Shown: positions 18,508 through 27,276, counted from the first letter of the stretch. The stretch: 64,000 bases of DNA from Nocardiopsis ansamitocini (GCF_030268225.1 NZ_BSQG01000001.1:359199-423198), one strand, 5' to 3'. Program-made: numbers and translations. The notes: generated by a model not told the origin, from the sequence alone.

Positions 18508-19194
18508 TCAGCCCAACGCCAGGTCGCGGACCCCGGTCCCGGCCAGCGCCGAACGGCCCGCCTGGCCGGGCAGCGCCCGACCGGTGGCCGCGCGCACGAA
18601 CGCCAGACCGGTGAGCCCGGTGCCCTCCAGTGCCGAGCGGTCGGCGGTCTCGGCGAACAGTCCACCGACGAGTTCCACCCCGGGGCCGGTGGCCCACGGC
18701 CGGCGCCCGAGCGCGTCGGCGAGGTCCAGGCCGTGCACGAGGATCTCCAGGACCCGGGTGACGAGGAAGTCGGTGAGCGTCATCGCGTCCCCGTGGCGTG
18801 TACGCACCATCCGGTCGCCGGGGGCCGCACGGAGCAGGGGCCGCAACCGTGCCCGGAGGCGCGCACCGGCCGCGGCGATCAGCGCGGGATCGGCGCGCTC
18901 GGCCGCGGCCATCGCGCTCTCCACCCGATCAGCGTCGACCTCCGCGGAGAAACGGACGTCAGGGCGGTAGTACCCGGCTGCGCCGGTCCGGGCGCCCGGT
19001 GGAGGGGGCGCCGCCTCCAGCACCGCCACGACCCTGTCCAACGCACCGACGGTGTGTACGGCGAGCGCGGCCACGTCCCAGGGGGCGCAGCGTGTCGCGC
19101 GCCGGTACTCGGTCGGCGTGATCCGGGCGAGCGCGTCGAGAAGGGCGTCGGTCTCCGCGTCGAGGGCGGCGAGCACATCGGTGTGGGTGGCCAT
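18508..19194 (-). CDS. MDMPI/DinB-fold protein (maleylpyruvate isomerase family)
   Basis: 228-aa protein with the N-terminal mycothiol-dependent maleylpyruvate isomerase fold (APWDVAALAVHTVGALDRVV, about residues 37-56), whose His is a potential metal ligand, and a further conserved EILVHGLDLADALG segment. These helical-bundle proteins bind a divalent metal and often use mycothiol, but most members have no known substrate. It ends 62 nt from the peptidase gene and begins 7 nt before the SseB-like stop, probably one transcription unit. Specific activity cannot be assigned. Confidence 0.72.
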   Translation of the reverse strand: MATHTDVLAALDAETDALLDALARITPTEYRRATRCAPWDVAALAVHTVGALDRVVAVLEAAPPPPGARTGAAGYYRPDVRFSAEVDADRVESAMAAAERADPALIAAAGARLRARLRPLLRAAPGDRMVRTRHGDAMTLTDFLVTRVLEILVHGLDLADALGRRPWATGPGVELVGGLFAETADRSALEGTGLTGLAFVRAATGRALPGQAGRSALAGTGVRDLALG

Positions 19195-19200
19195 GGACGA

Positions 19201-19965
19201 TCAGGACCGGGAGGCGGGGCGGGACCCGGGGTAGTCGCGGCGGGCGCGGACGACCGCGCTCAGCTCCACTCCCCCGGGCAGGACCGGTGCGAGTTCGGTT
19301 GCCAGGCGTTCGGCGACGCGGCGGATCGACTCGTCGTCGCGGACGTCGAGTTCGAGGCGGACGCCGATGTCGGCACGCTCGGAGTCGTGGATGCGCACCC
19401 GTTCGATGCCGAACTCGGTGTGGGTGATGCGGTAGATGAGCGCGAGAACCTGCGGGTCCTCCTTGGGCTCGGGAACCGTTCCGTGCTCGGCGAGACTGGT
19501 GAGGAAACGGCCCTGGACGGCGTAGGTGACCGGGCCGGCGATGTCGACGACGAGCGCGTCGGCACCGTCGTCGAGGGCCGCGCGACAGGCGTCCATCGCG
19601 GTGAAGGGAAGCGGGCGGGCGTCCTCCCGCCAGCGTCGGACGGAGTCCACCGAGGTGAAGGCGAGTACGCCCCGACGGCCGTCCTTGCCGACGAGGACGG
19701 GCATGGCGACCTCGCTCTTCTTGTCCACGGTGAGGCCGTGGGCACCTTCCCCGACCTCGGTGGCCGCGGCGACCACCGGGATGAGGAGACGGGAGGCTCC
19801 CAGCGCGGCCAGTACCTGGCGCTCCCCCACCGCCCCCTGGGCATAGTCGTCAAGGCGTGTGCGCACAGCGGGGTCGGCGCTCCCGTCGTCATCGCGGAAG
19901 TGCTGCGCGCCGATAATGCGTGGTCCCGTCACGAAAGGTGACTCTACTTGTTCCGCTGCGGGCAT
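19201..19965 (-). CDS. SseB-like family protein
   Basis: 254-aa soluble protein. Its first half resembles the SseB N-terminal domain (LLIPVVAAATEVGEGAHG; VLAFTSVDSVRRWREDARPL; DGADALVVDIAG), seen widely in actinobacteria without a firm function. The second half is a separate alpha/beta region. The ATG at 19965 is chosen; a longer reading would run through the upstream terminator. It is followed by the MDMPI-fold gene with only a 6-nt gap. Confidence 0.7.
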   Translation of the reverse strand: MPAAEQVESPFVTGPRIIGAQHFRDDDGSADPAVRTRLDDYAQGAVGERQVLAALGASRLLIPVVAAATEVGEGAHGLTVDKKSEVAMPVLVGKDGRRGVLAFTSVDSVRRWREDARPLPFTAMDACRAALDDGADALVVDIAGPVTYAVQGRFLTSLAEHGTVPEPKEDPQVLALIYRITHTEFGIERVRIHDSERADIGVRLELDVRDDESIRRVAERLATELAPVLPGGVELSAVVRARRDYPGSRPASRS

Positions 19966-19974
19966 CGCGGTCGA

Positions 19975-20027
19975 ACCCGTCCCCGTCCCGTGGGCGATGC
20001 GCCGCGGCCCACGGGACGGGGACGGGT
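19975..20027. terminator. Strong terminator after the MarR gene
   Basis: Perfect 21-bp inverted repeat, 19975-19995 with 20007-20027 (arm ends ACCCGTCCCCGTCCCGTGGGC), 11-nt loop. It starts 6 nt after the MarR stop codon on the minus strand and ends before the SseB start, so it insulates the two units. Confidence 0.8.
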
Positions 20028-20033
20028 GAGGGG

Positions 20034-20495
20034 TCAGGCTCCGGCGCGCAGGCTGGCGGCGAGCGAGCCCATGATCTCGCCGAGTGAGGCGACCTGCTCC
20101 GGGCTGAGCTGGTCGAAGAGGCTGGTGCGGACGGTCGCCACGTGTCCGGGGGCGGCCTGGCGCAGGGCGGCGCCGCCCTCGTCGGTGAGCACTGCCCAAG
20201 AACCCCTGCGGTCCTCCGCGCAGTTCTCACGACGCACGTAACCGTCGCGTTCCAGGCGCGCCACCTGGTGCGACAGGCGGCTCTTGGAGACGATGACGCT
20301 GTCGGCGAGCACGCGCATCCGCAGGCGCTGGCCCTCGGCTTCGGCGAGGTGGACGAGGATTCCGTACTCGACCAGCGTCAGCTTGTCACGGCGTTGCAGG
20401 TCTCGATCGAGGCGTTCCTGGAGAAGGGAGTTGACGACGAGAAAGTTGCGCCATGTTTGCTGCTCCTCGACATCCAGCCAATTGACCGTGCTCAT
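20034..20495 (-). CDS. MarR family transcriptional regulator
   Basis: 153-aa winged-helix repressor-type protein. The helix-turn-helix region reads LADSVIVSKSRLSHQVARLE (about 63-82) followed by the wing motif ENCAEDRRGSWAVLT. A Cys in the wing could sense oxidants, but this is speculation. It is divergent from yceI with a 134-nt gap, so yceI and itself are the likely targets. The ligand is unknown. Confidence 0.9.
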   Translation of the reverse strand: MSTVNWLDVEEQQTWRNFLVVNSLLQERLDRDLQRRDKLTLVEYGILVHLAEAEGQRLRMRVLADSVIVSKSRLSHQVARLERDGYVRRENCAEDRRGSWAVLTDEGGAALRQAAPGHVATVRTSLFDQLSPEQVASLGEIMGSLAASLRAGA

Positions 20496-20509
20496 GAGGG
20501 CAATCGTAC

Positions 20510-20537
20510 TTGCGCTTTCTCGATCTCAGGCTAAACT
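20510..20537 (+). promoter_or_regulatory. Candidate yceI promoter
   Basis: TTGCGC (20510-20515) and TAAACT (20532-20537) are 16 nt apart, in the divergent MarR-yceI region and 93 nt before the yceI ATG. They match the -35/-10 pattern of a housekeeping promoter loosely. A MarR site would be expected to overlap it; no clean palindrome was found. Confidence 0.35.
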
Positions 20538-20629
20538 CTCTTCCCAGCAAGATTCTTTCGGGGACATTGTGGCCGCTTTCGGTCCGACCCCTCGAACAGC
20601 ACACGTCAAACCACCAACAGGGGGACACC

Positions 20630-21175
20630 ATGGCCGAGAAGCAGCTGAAGCCGGGAATCTGGAAGATCGACGCCGCCCACTCCGAGATCGGCTTCTCGGT
20701 GCGGCACATGATGGTCAGCAAGGTGCGCGGCCGGTTCGAGAAGTTCGACGCCACCCTCACCGTCCCCGAGGACCCCGCCCAGGCCTCGGCGACCGCGACC
20801 ATCGACGCCACCTCCATCAACACCGGCCAGCCCCAGCGCGACGAGCACATCCGCTCCGCCGACTTCTTCCAGGTCGAGACCTACCCGGAGTTCACCTTCG
20901 CCTCGACCGGTGTCGCACAGAAGGGTGAGGACTTCGTCCTGACCGGCGACCTCACCATCAAGGGCATCACCAACCCCGTCGAGCTGGTCCTGGAGTTCAA
21001 CGGCTCGACCCTCGACCCCTACGGCCTCCAGCGCGCCGGCTTCCACGCCGTGACCGAGATCAGCCGCAAGGAGTTCGGCGTGGACATCGAGATGCCCATG
21101 GACGGCGGCGGCGTGGTCGTGGGCGACAAGATCAAGATCGAGATCGACGCGGAGTTCACCCTCCAGGAGGGCTGA
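20630..21175 (+). CDS. YceI family lipid-binding protein
   Basis: 181-aa lipocalin-like protein that binds isoprenoid or polyprenoid chains. Signatures: GIWKIDAAHSEIGFSVRHMM, RDEHIRSADFF, TYPEFTFAST and DLTIKGITNPVEL. There is no signal peptide, so it is probably cytoplasmic, as for other actinobacterial members. The start ATG at 20630 is preceded by an AACAGGGGGACACC ribosome site. It is divergent from a MarR regulator and ends at a textbook terminator. Confidence 0.92.
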   Translation: MAEKQLKPGIWKIDAAHSEIGFSVRHMMVSKVRGRFEKFDATLTVPEDPAQASATATIDATSINTGQPQRDEHIRSADFFQVETYPEFTFASTGVAQKGEDFVLTGDLTIKGITNPVELVLEFNGSTLDPYGLQRAGFHAVTEISRKEFGVDIEMPMDGGGVVVGDKIKIEIDAEFTLQEG

Positions 21176-21230
21176 CCGATCCGCCGGCCGCCCCTGCCAC
21201 GGATGGTCGGGCAGGTACGGCGATAACGTT

Positions 21231-21260
21231 GGGGGCCGTCGGCGCGCGCCGACGGCCCCC
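21231..21260 (+). terminator. yceI terminator
   Basis: 30-nt perfect palindrome (13-bp stem GGGGGCCGTCGGC around GCGC) followed by TCGCTCTGTC, 55 nt after the yceI stop. Confidence 0.8.
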
Positions 21261-21293
21261 TCGCTCTGTCCGCCCGCCTCCGAAGGGACCACG

Positions 21294-21611
21294 TTGTCGG
21301 CCAACCCGTTCGCACCCGAGGTCGTGCGCGCCGTCATCGCGCACATGAACGACGACCACCCCGAGGACACCCTCCTCATCGTGCGCGCCCTGGGCGGACT
21401 GCCCGACGCGACGGCAGCACGGATGACCGGCCTGGACGGCACGGTCGGCGTGTATGCCGGGACCGTCGACGGCGATGAGACCACCGTGCAGATCCCCTGG
21501 TCGGAACCCATCACCGAGCGCGCGCAGATCCGAACCGAGGTGGTCGGCCTCTACGAGCAGGCCTGCTCCCGACTGGGCCTGCCCCCTCGGGGCGCGGACG
21601 GCGGGCACTGA
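21294..21611 (+). CDS. DUF2470 domain protein
   Basis: 105-aa protein starting with TTG (21294) after GAAGGGACC. The sequence VVRAVIAHMNDDHPEDTLLIVRALGG matches the DUF2470 domain found at the C-terminus of heme-utilisation proteins of the HugZ/pyridoxamine-oxidase-like family; here it stands alone. The His/Asp-rich segment is suggestive of ligand binding, but no function is known for the isolated domain. Confidence 0.82.
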   Translation: MSANPFAPEVVRAVIAHMNDDHPEDTLLIVRALGGLPDATAARMTGLDGTVGVYAGTVDGDETTVQIPWSEPITERAQIRTEVVGLYEQACSRLGLPPRGADGGH

Positions 21612-21621
21612 AGCACCCGAT

Positions 21622-21651
21622 GCGCCGACGGGGTGACGGCCCCGCCGGCGC
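21622..21651. terminator. Bidirectional terminator between the DUF2470 and CoA-transferase genes
   Basis: GCGCCG-A-CGGGG (21622-21633) pairs with CCCCG-C-CGGCGC (21640-21651), one internal mismatch, 6-nt loop. It lies between two convergent genes (stops at 21611 and 21658). Confidence 0.65.
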
Positions 21652-21657
21652 GTCCGG

Positions 21658-22851
21658 TCAGGAGCCGGTCCCCAGACCGTCCAACCAGGCGCGGACGCTG
21701 TCGTTGTGCTCGCCCAGCCCGGGCGGGGGAAGATGGGTGGCGCGCCCGGCCGCGCCCTCTCCGGGGTGTGCGTCGAAGCGGATGGGCGGACCGGGAAGTT
21801 CGATCGGGCCCAGCACCGGGTGCTCCACCCCCACCACCAGCCCCTGCGAACGCGTCTGATCCCATTCGTAGACCTGGTCGATGGTGCGGATCGCACCGCA
21901 GGGGATGCCGATCGCGCCGATCCGCGCGAGCCACTCGTCACGGGATCCGGTGGCCAGCACCTCCTCGATGAGGGCGGTCAGCGCGGCGCGGTTGGCGACC
22001 CGGTCGGCGTTGCGGGCGAAGCGGGGGTCCTCGGGGTCCAGGCCCAGCACGGAAGCGAACTTGGCCCACTGCGCCTCGCTGGCGACGGCGACCTGCACCA
22101 TCTCTGAGCCGCAGGCGAAGGCCCCGTAGGGCGAGATGGAGGGGTGGTGGTTGCCGATCGGCTCGGGGACCTGGCCCGCGACCGTCCACCGGGTGCCCTG
22201 GAAGGCGTGCACCCCCACGATGGAGGCGAGCAGCGACGTGCGTACCACCCGACCCTTTCCGGTGTGTTCGCGCTCGTAGAGAGCGCTGAGGGTCCCGTAT
22301 GCGCCGTGCATCCCGGCCAGGAGGTCACCGATCGGCACACCGACCTTGGTCGGTTCGGCGGCGGAGGGGCCGGTGACGCTCATCAGGCCGGCCTCCCCCT
22401 GGGCGATCTGGTCGTATCCGGCACGCCCGCCTTCGGGGCCGTCGTGGCCGAATCCGCTGATGGAGCAGACCACGAGTCGGGGGTTGAGCTCGTGCAGGCG
22501 CTCCATGGAGAAACCGAGCCGGTCCAGCACTCCCGGACGGAAGTTCTCCACCAGTACGTCGCTGGCCCGTACCAGCCGGGTCAGTTGGACCTGTCCGTCC
22601 TCGGACTTGAGGTCGAGTTCGATTGATTCCTTGTTGCGGTTGCACGACAGGAAGTAGGTACTGACGGGGGCGTCGTCGGGACCGACGAACGGTGGCCCCC
22701 AACCGCGGGTGTCGTCGCCGGTTCCCGGCTGCTCCACCTTGATGACCCGTGCACCCAGGTCGCCCAGCATCATGGCCGCATGCGGCCCGGCCAGTGCCCT
22801 GGACAGGTCCAGAACCACGATACCGGCCAGTGGCCCGCCTTCCTCAACCAC
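21658..22851 (-). CDS. CaiB/BaiF family (class III) CoA-transferase
   Basis: 397-aa enzyme that moves CoA between acids. The hallmark segments are VVLDLSRALAGPHAAMMLGDLGA, VENFRPGVLDRLG, VVCSISGFGHDGPEGGRAGYD and PIGDLLAGMHGAYG; the catalytic aspartate is Asp147 (chosen numbering). The GTG at 22851 is preferred because GAGAGGGAGG lies six nt upstream; another GTG at 22875 would add eight residues. Substrate unknown. A second class III CoA-transferase is at 47404-48672. A 27-bp inverted repeat lies 53 nt upstream of this start, probably a regulator site. Confidence 0.88.
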   Translation of the reverse strand: MVEEGGPLAGIVVLDLSRALAGPHAAMMLGDLGARVIKVEQPGTGDDTRGWGPPFVGPDDAPVSTYFLSCNRNKESIELDLKSEDGQVQLTRLVRASDVLVENFRPGVLDRLGFSMERLHELNPRLVVCSISGFGHDGPEGGRAGYDQIAQGEAGLMSVTGPSAAEPTKVGVPIGDLLAGMHGAYGTLSALYEREHTGKGRVVRTSLLASIVGVHAFQGTRWTVAGQVPEPIGNHHPSISPYGAFACGSEMVQVAVASEAQWAKFASVLGLDPEDPRFARNADRVANRAALTALIEEVLATGSRDEWLARIGAIGIPCGAIRTIDQVYEWDQTRSQGLVVGVEHPVLGPIELPGPPIRFDAHPGEGAAGRATHLPPPGLGEHNDSVRAWLDGLGTGS

Positions 22852-22904
22852 GTGCACCCTCCCTCTCGACCTCACCCCGGCCGGTTACAGGCGGGATCGA
22901 CCAG

Positions 22905-22931
22905 ACATTGGCCTAGCCACTGGGCCAATGT
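22905..22931. promoter_or_regulatory. Inverted-repeat operator candidate
   Basis: ACATTGGCC (22905-22913) and its exact complement GGCCAATGT (22923-22931) are separated by 9 nt, between the divergent CoA-transferase and kinase genes. The arms are spaced 18 nt centre to centre. The half-site ATTGGCC recurs at the CoA-transferase operon upstream region near 46901-46916. Confidence 0.55.
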
Positions 22932-23076
22932 AGCGACCTGTGACGTAATCGACAAGGGAGCCCCTAGGGGAAACAACCGGGAGCCGCCATCGGCCACGAC
23001 TCCGTTCTCTCACCTACTCTGAAAAGACCAGACCCAGAACTTTGGTCCAACCGGCAACTGAAGGCGCCCCTCGACG

Positions 23077-25674
23077 ATGGCTGCTCCCGACCCCCTCGAC
23101 CCCGACGCGCAGCACACCCGTAAGATCGCCCCCGCCCCGCCCACCACGCGGCTCACGCCCGACGCCGACCGTACCCGGCGGGCGACGGCCTTCCTCCGGC
23201 CGGGCACCCCGGCCGAGGGCATCGATCAGACGCGGACCGTCGTACGCCCCGAACCCACCCGAAACCTCGGCGACCCCGCCAAGAACGGGGACACCACCTG
23301 GTGGCAACGGCTCTTCGCACCACTGCTGGAGTTGATCGGCCGACTGACGCGACGGGTCGTCCAAGGGCCGGCCGGCGAACTGGAGTACGCGATCCCCGCG
23401 GAACTTCGCCGGACCTACGACGTCCAGGGCTACATCGGCTCCGGCGGCGAGGCGGTCGTCTATCTCGCCGAACCCTCGGCCAAAGGGGAAGAGGGGCGGC
23501 AACTGGCGCTGAAGCTGTACCGCCCGGGCCACGACGTCAACCGCGACCTGCTCGAACGGCTGCGCGCCCGACGCTCCCCCGACCCCCACACCCCCGCCAT
23601 CCACGGCTACGGCAGGGCCCGCAGCGCCTGGGGGGAGGAAATCGCCTGGGAGGCCCAGGAGTACTTCCCCGAGGGGTCCATGCGCACCCTCATGGACGGC
23701 GCCCCGCTCCCCGACGACCGGTCCCGCGCCATCGTCGCGGCCGTGGCCGACTGCCTGCGCCACTGGCAGGAATCCCTTCAGCACAACCACACCGACGTCA
23801 AGCCCGAGAACCTGCTGATCCGCAGTCTCGACCCCCCGGTGTTCGCCCTCACCGACTTCGGCGGCGCGGTGCGCGCGACCATGAGCCGGGTCTACGGCGA
23901 GCAGGCCATCACCGAGGCCTACGCCGCTCCGGAAGTCGTCGAGGGCCGCCGCGAGGCCCCGGCGGCCTGGTGGTCGCTGGGCATCATGGTGCACGAACTC
24001 CTCACCGGACGCCGCCCCGAACGCGGGGAGAACTGGCTCACCGCGCGCACCACCGAGATCGACGTCTCGGCAATCGCCGACGAGCACTGGCGGCTGCTGG
24101 CCCGTGGGCTGCTCACGCCGGTTCCCGAGGCGCGCTGGGGCGACGCCCAGGTGCGCGATTGGCTGCTCGGCGAGCGCCCCAGCGTCGTCAAGGCACGCAG
24201 GCACGCCCCGCTGAAGTTCGCCGAGGTGTCCCACGACGACCCGCCCAGTCTCGCGTTCGACCTGCTGGACCGCTCCGACAAGGGCGCCGTCTGGCTGCGC
24301 ACCCACCACCAGGTACTGCGCACCTGGCTGGACCGCGAAGTGCGCGACTACACCTTCGACCGCGCCCACCTCGACCAACTGGCCGACCACCCCGAGCGCG
24401 CCCACCTGGCGATCAGCGCGCTGGCCGCCCAGTTCGTCCCCGGCATGACCCCGCGCTATCGCGGCCACGAGATCAGCGCCGAGGGCGTGCTCGCGCTGGC
24501 CGTGGGCGAGGGCAGCCGCCACTCCACGTTGCGCGAGGCCGTCGAACTGGGCGCACTCGGATTGGCCGCGCGGCACTGGTGCGGGCACGCGCGATGCCGC
24601 GCCGAGAGCACCAACCGGTGCGTCCTGTTGGAGCGGGCCCAGCACGAGGTCCCGCTGATCATGCGCCAGACCCGGGCGACCGTGGACCGGTTGGCCCGCA
24701 CCGCGGGCTCCTCGCGCCCCGAGGAACACGACTGGGAAGCCGCCTGGGCCCACGCGACCGAACTGGTCCTGGACCCTGAGGAGTCCACCACCCGCTACCG
24801 CCGACTGCTTCGGGCCCAGTCCTGGCAGCCGGGCCGGCGCAGCGACGCGCCGCGCACCGAGTGGTGGAGCGAACAACGCACCACGGCACTGCGCGGCGCC
24901 AAAGGCGAGACCGCGACGAACGCGGCCGTGGTCACCGCCGTGCTGCTGCTCCCGAGCGCCGTGCAGGCCGGCGCGGTACGCCGGGAACGCGAACGGGTCG
25001 AGAGCAGGGCGCGCTGGAACGACCGCTGGACACGGCTCACCACGATCGCCACCGGCGGATGGAGAAGCGCCCGCGACCGGGTGGCCGAGGCCGTGGAGGG
25101 GCACGGTCCGGGGACACCGCACTCCCCATGGGACCGGCACGGCAGCGCCGACCCCCGCAAGGCCGCCCGGGCGGAGCGTGAGCGGCAGCGTGACGTACGG
25201 CGGGCCGAACGCGGGATGGCTCAGGTCAAGCGCGCGATGAACGCGGGGAGCTGCCGCAGGTTCGCCCGTCCGGCCGCCTACCTCGGCATCCTGGACGGCC
25301 TCGGCCTGTGGCTGTGGCAGCTGCGCGGCGACGGCGTGTACAGCGATCAGGAATGGGTGCAGGAGCTCCAGGCGGTCTTCCAGGCGATCAAGGACAGCCC
25401 GCCGATCGCGGCCCTGGGCGACCTCGCCACCGGACTCCTGGAACTGGTTCCCGGCGGACTCGCGCTGAGCTGGTGGTTCGCCGTACTCCTGGGTGTGGGG
25501 CTGCTCTATCTCGGGCGCATCGCCGCAAGCTCACAGCGCAAGGCCGGCGCCCAGCTGGCCGCCTACCGACTCGCGGTGGTGGGCAGCGTGGTCATGGCGA
25601 TCCGGTTGGCCTCGCACGGACTGTTCTTCACCTTCATGGGAATCCTCATCCCCATCGTCGTCTTCACCGGCTGA
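23077..25674 (+). CDS. Large membrane-associated Ser/Thr protein kinase, orphan
   Basis: 865-aa protein with an unusual layout. A disordered Pro/Thr-rich head (1-100) precedes a Hanks-type kinase domain (about 112-345) with glycine loop IGSGGEAVVYLA (120-131), Lys146, catalytic loop HTDVKPEN (Asp240), DFG (260-262) and APE (284-286), so it should be active. A long middle region (about 350-720) has no fold I recognise; it carries a Cys/His cluster (RHWCGHARC ... NRC, roughly residues 500-520) and a hydrophobic helix near 615. The C-terminus has two or three membrane helices (about 770-865). Typical PknB sensor domains (PASTA) are absent. The gene stands alone between divergent and convergent units. 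Targets are unknown. Confidence 0.85.
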   Translation: MAAPDPLDPDAQHTRKIAPAPPTTRLTPDADRTRRATAFLRPGTPAEGIDQTRTVVRPEPTRNLGDPAKNGDTTWWQRLFAPLLELIGRLTRRVVQGPAGELEYAIPAELRRTYDVQGYIGSGGEAVVYLAEPSAKGEEGRQLALKLYRPGHDVNRDLLERLRARRSPDPHTPAIHGYGRARSAWGEEIAWEAQEYFPEGSMRTLMDGAPLPDDRSRAIVAAVADCLRHWQESLQHNHTDVKPENLLIRSLDPPVFALTDFGGAVRATMSRVYGEQAITEAYAAPEVVEGRREAPAAWWSLGIMVHELLTGRRPERGENWLTARTTEIDVSAIADEHWRLLARGLLTPVPEARWGDAQVRDWLLGERPSVVKARRHAPLKFAEVSHDDPPSLAFDLLDRSDKGAVWLRTHHQVLRTWLDREVRDYTFDRAHLDQLADHPERAHLAISALAAQFVPGMTPRYRGHEISAEGVLALAVGEGSRHSTLREAVELGALGLAARHWCGHARCRAESTNRCVLLERAQHEVPLIMRQTRATVDRLARTAGSSRPEEHDWEAAWAHATELVLDPEESTTRYRRLLRAQSWQPGRRSDAPRTEWWSEQRTTALRGAKGETATNAAVVTAVLLLPSAVQAGAVRRERERVESRARWNDRWTRLTTIATGGWRSARDRVAEAVEGHGPGTPHSPWDRHGSADPRKAARAERERQRDVRRAERGMAQVKRAMNAGSCRRFARPAAYLGILDGLGLWLWQLRGDGVYSDQEWVQELQAVFQAIKDSPPIAALGDLATGLLELVPGGLALSWWFAVLLGVGLLYLGRIAASSQRKAGAQLAAYRLAVVGSVVMAIRLASHGLFFTFMGILIPIVVFTG

Positions 25675-25684
25675 CTCCGTCGGC

Positions 25685-25734
25685 GCGCCCCGACCTCGCC
25701 CGGGCAGGACCTTTCCCGGCCCGGGCGGGGGCGC
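25685..25734 (+). terminator. Terminator after the kinase gene
   Basis: CGCCCGGG (25697-25704) pairs with CCCGGGCG (25720-25727), and GCGCCCC (25685-25691) pairs with GGGGCGC (25728-25734) outside a 5-nt bulge. It starts 11 nt after the kinase stop. Confidence 0.6.
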
Positions 25735-25779
25735 ACGGGTTATCATCGCCGGTGGTCCGCTTTCCGCGGGCCTAGAACG

Positions 25780-26700
25780 GTGGTGGTCATGGGCGAGAAG
25801 AACAACGACGTGATCGTGCTGGAGGCCGGAGAGTACCGGGCCACAGTGGATCCCCTCGGTGCTGCGCTGCGCACCCTGAAGGCGCAGGGACGCGACCTGA
25901 TCTGGGGCTACCCCGAAGGGGAACCGCAGTTGTCCCAGGGGCAGGTGCTGATTCCCTGGCCCAACCGGATCGACCGGGGCCGCTACTCCTTCGAAGGCAC
26001 CGACTACCAGTTGGCGGTGAACGAGCCCGCGCTGGACAACGCGATCCACGGGCTCACCCGGACCCTGCTCTGGGAAACCGCCGAGGCCGGCACCGCATCG
26101 GTCCTGTTCACCCTCCTGCTCGACGGCGCTCCCGGCTACCCGTTCCGGCTGGAACTGTCGGTGCGCTACACCCTCGACGCCGAACTGGGGATGGACGTCC
26201 GGATCACGGCGCGCAACACCGGGGAGCACAACGCCCCCTACGGCAACGCCACGCACAACTTCCTCACCATGCAGCGCCCCGTGGACGAGACCGTCCTGCT
26301 GCTGCCGGCGGACTCCTGGCTGCCCACCGACGAGCGGCTGCTGCCCGCGGGCGCGCCCCGACCGGTGGCGGACACCGAGTACGACTTCCGCACCCCGCGC
26401 CGGTTCGGCGACGTGGTGCTGGACAACGCCTTCACCGGCCTGACCCCGTCCGCGGACAGACGCATCTGGACGGTACTGGAGGCCGACGGGGTCCGGGTGG
26501 GCCTGTGGTGCGACGACAGCTACTCCTGGATCCAGATCTTCAGCGCCGACCGCCCGGGGCCGCAGAACCGGCGCCATCTGGCGGTGGAGCCCATGACCTG
26601 CCCGCCCAACGCGTTCGCCACCGGTGAGGACGTCGTCGTCCTGGCGCCCGGGCAGCAGGTGGAGTCGACCTACGGGATCACCACCGCACCGCCGGTCTGA
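25780..26700 (+). CDS. Aldose 1-epimerase family protein
   Basis: 306-aa galactose-mutarotase-fold protein. Visible family segments: VLIPWPNRIDRGRYSFEG (substrate Arg), NAIHGLTRTLLWE (first catalytic His), and PYGNATHNFLTM (second His); a Glu in LAVEPMTCPPNAF is the expected catalytic base. It should interconvert alpha and beta anomers of a hexose or a phosphosugar; substrate not predictable. The start is GTG at 25780 or ATG at 25789; neither has a strong ribosome site. It stands alone, ended by a 19-bp hairpin. Confidence 0.85.
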   Translation: MVVMGEKNNDVIVLEAGEYRATVDPLGAALRTLKAQGRDLIWGYPEGEPQLSQGQVLIPWPNRIDRGRYSFEGTDYQLAVNEPALDNAIHGLTRTLLWETAEAGTASVLFTLLLDGAPGYPFRLELSVRYTLDAELGMDVRITARNTGEHNAPYGNATHNFLTMQRPVDETVLLLPADSWLPTDERLLPAGAPRPVADTEYDFRTPRRFGDVVLDNAFTGLTPSADRRIWTVLEADGVRVGLWCDDSYSWIQIFSADRPGPQNRRHLAVEPMTCPPNAFATGEDVVVLAPGQQVESTYGITTAPPV

Positions 26701-26778
26701 GAGTCCTCTTCAGAACCGCACGACCTTTACGGTGTAGATTCATAGAGCGGAGCACCTTCCCTCCGCGACCGGGGAAGC

Positions 26779-26819
26779 CTGTCGGGGGTGGAGTCCGATG
26801 CGGACTCCACCCCCGACAG
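26779..26819. terminator. 19-bp hairpin, bidirectional terminator
   Basis: Perfect 19-bp stem (26779-26797 with 26801-26819, arm CTGTCGGGGGTGGAGTCCG) with a 3-nt loop. It lies 79 nt after the epimerase-like stop and 48 nt after the convergent small secreted-protein stop, so it can end both. Confidence 0.78.
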
Positions 26820-26866
26820 ACCAGGCGCGCGATCGTGACATGCGACGATGACGCGGGCCGACCGCC

Positions 26867-27067
26867 CTACCGGAGCGGAGCCTCCTCCGTGTCTTGACTG
26901 CCGATGGGGCATCCGAGGCCGGACCCGGTGGAGCCGGCGACGAACGTGGCGAGCGGGGAACAGACGAGGGACTGGGTATTGATTGGCACGTCACCGGCGA
27001 CAGCGGGTGGGGCCGCAGCCCCGAGGACAGCGGACGACAGGGCGAGGACGGCAAGGACACGGCGCAT
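26867..27067 (-). CDS. Small secreted peptide, unknown function
   Basis: 66-aa ORF with a clear Sec signal: MRRVLAVLALSSAVLGAAA, then a PAVAGD cleavage region near residue 25. The mature part is about 40 residues, with two cysteines (VCSPLATF ... LGCPIG) about 20 residues apart, able to form one disulfide. The start ATG at 27067 has GGAG just upstream. Composition and size recall small surface proteins of filamentous actinomycetes, but it does not match chaplin or rodlin patterns I know. The coding frame has the GC-rich third-position bias of its neighbours. Confidence 0.55.
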   Translation of the reverse strand: MRRVLAVLALSSAVLGAAAPPAVAGDVPINTQSLVCSPLATFVAGSTGSGLGCPIGSQDTEEAPLR

Positions 27068-27276
27068 AGCGCTCCGATCTACGACGGTCGCAATCAACCA
27101 CTCTTGGCATTCGTAAGCTCTCGCAGAGTAGTCAACGCTGGTCATAGGTCCTTGTCCACCACCCTGGAACCACGTCTCGTGGGACGCGACGACCTGCACC
27201 CGGGCAGCCGTGGACACCGGCGGCCATCCGTGACGGCGAAGGCCGGAACGGCCCGCTTCCTCGTCCCGGCACACAA

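Noticed and set aside
23077..25674. The kinase as a member of a phage-defence system
   Set aside because: No nuclease, protease, toxin or other defence gene is beside it, and it forms a single-gene unit.
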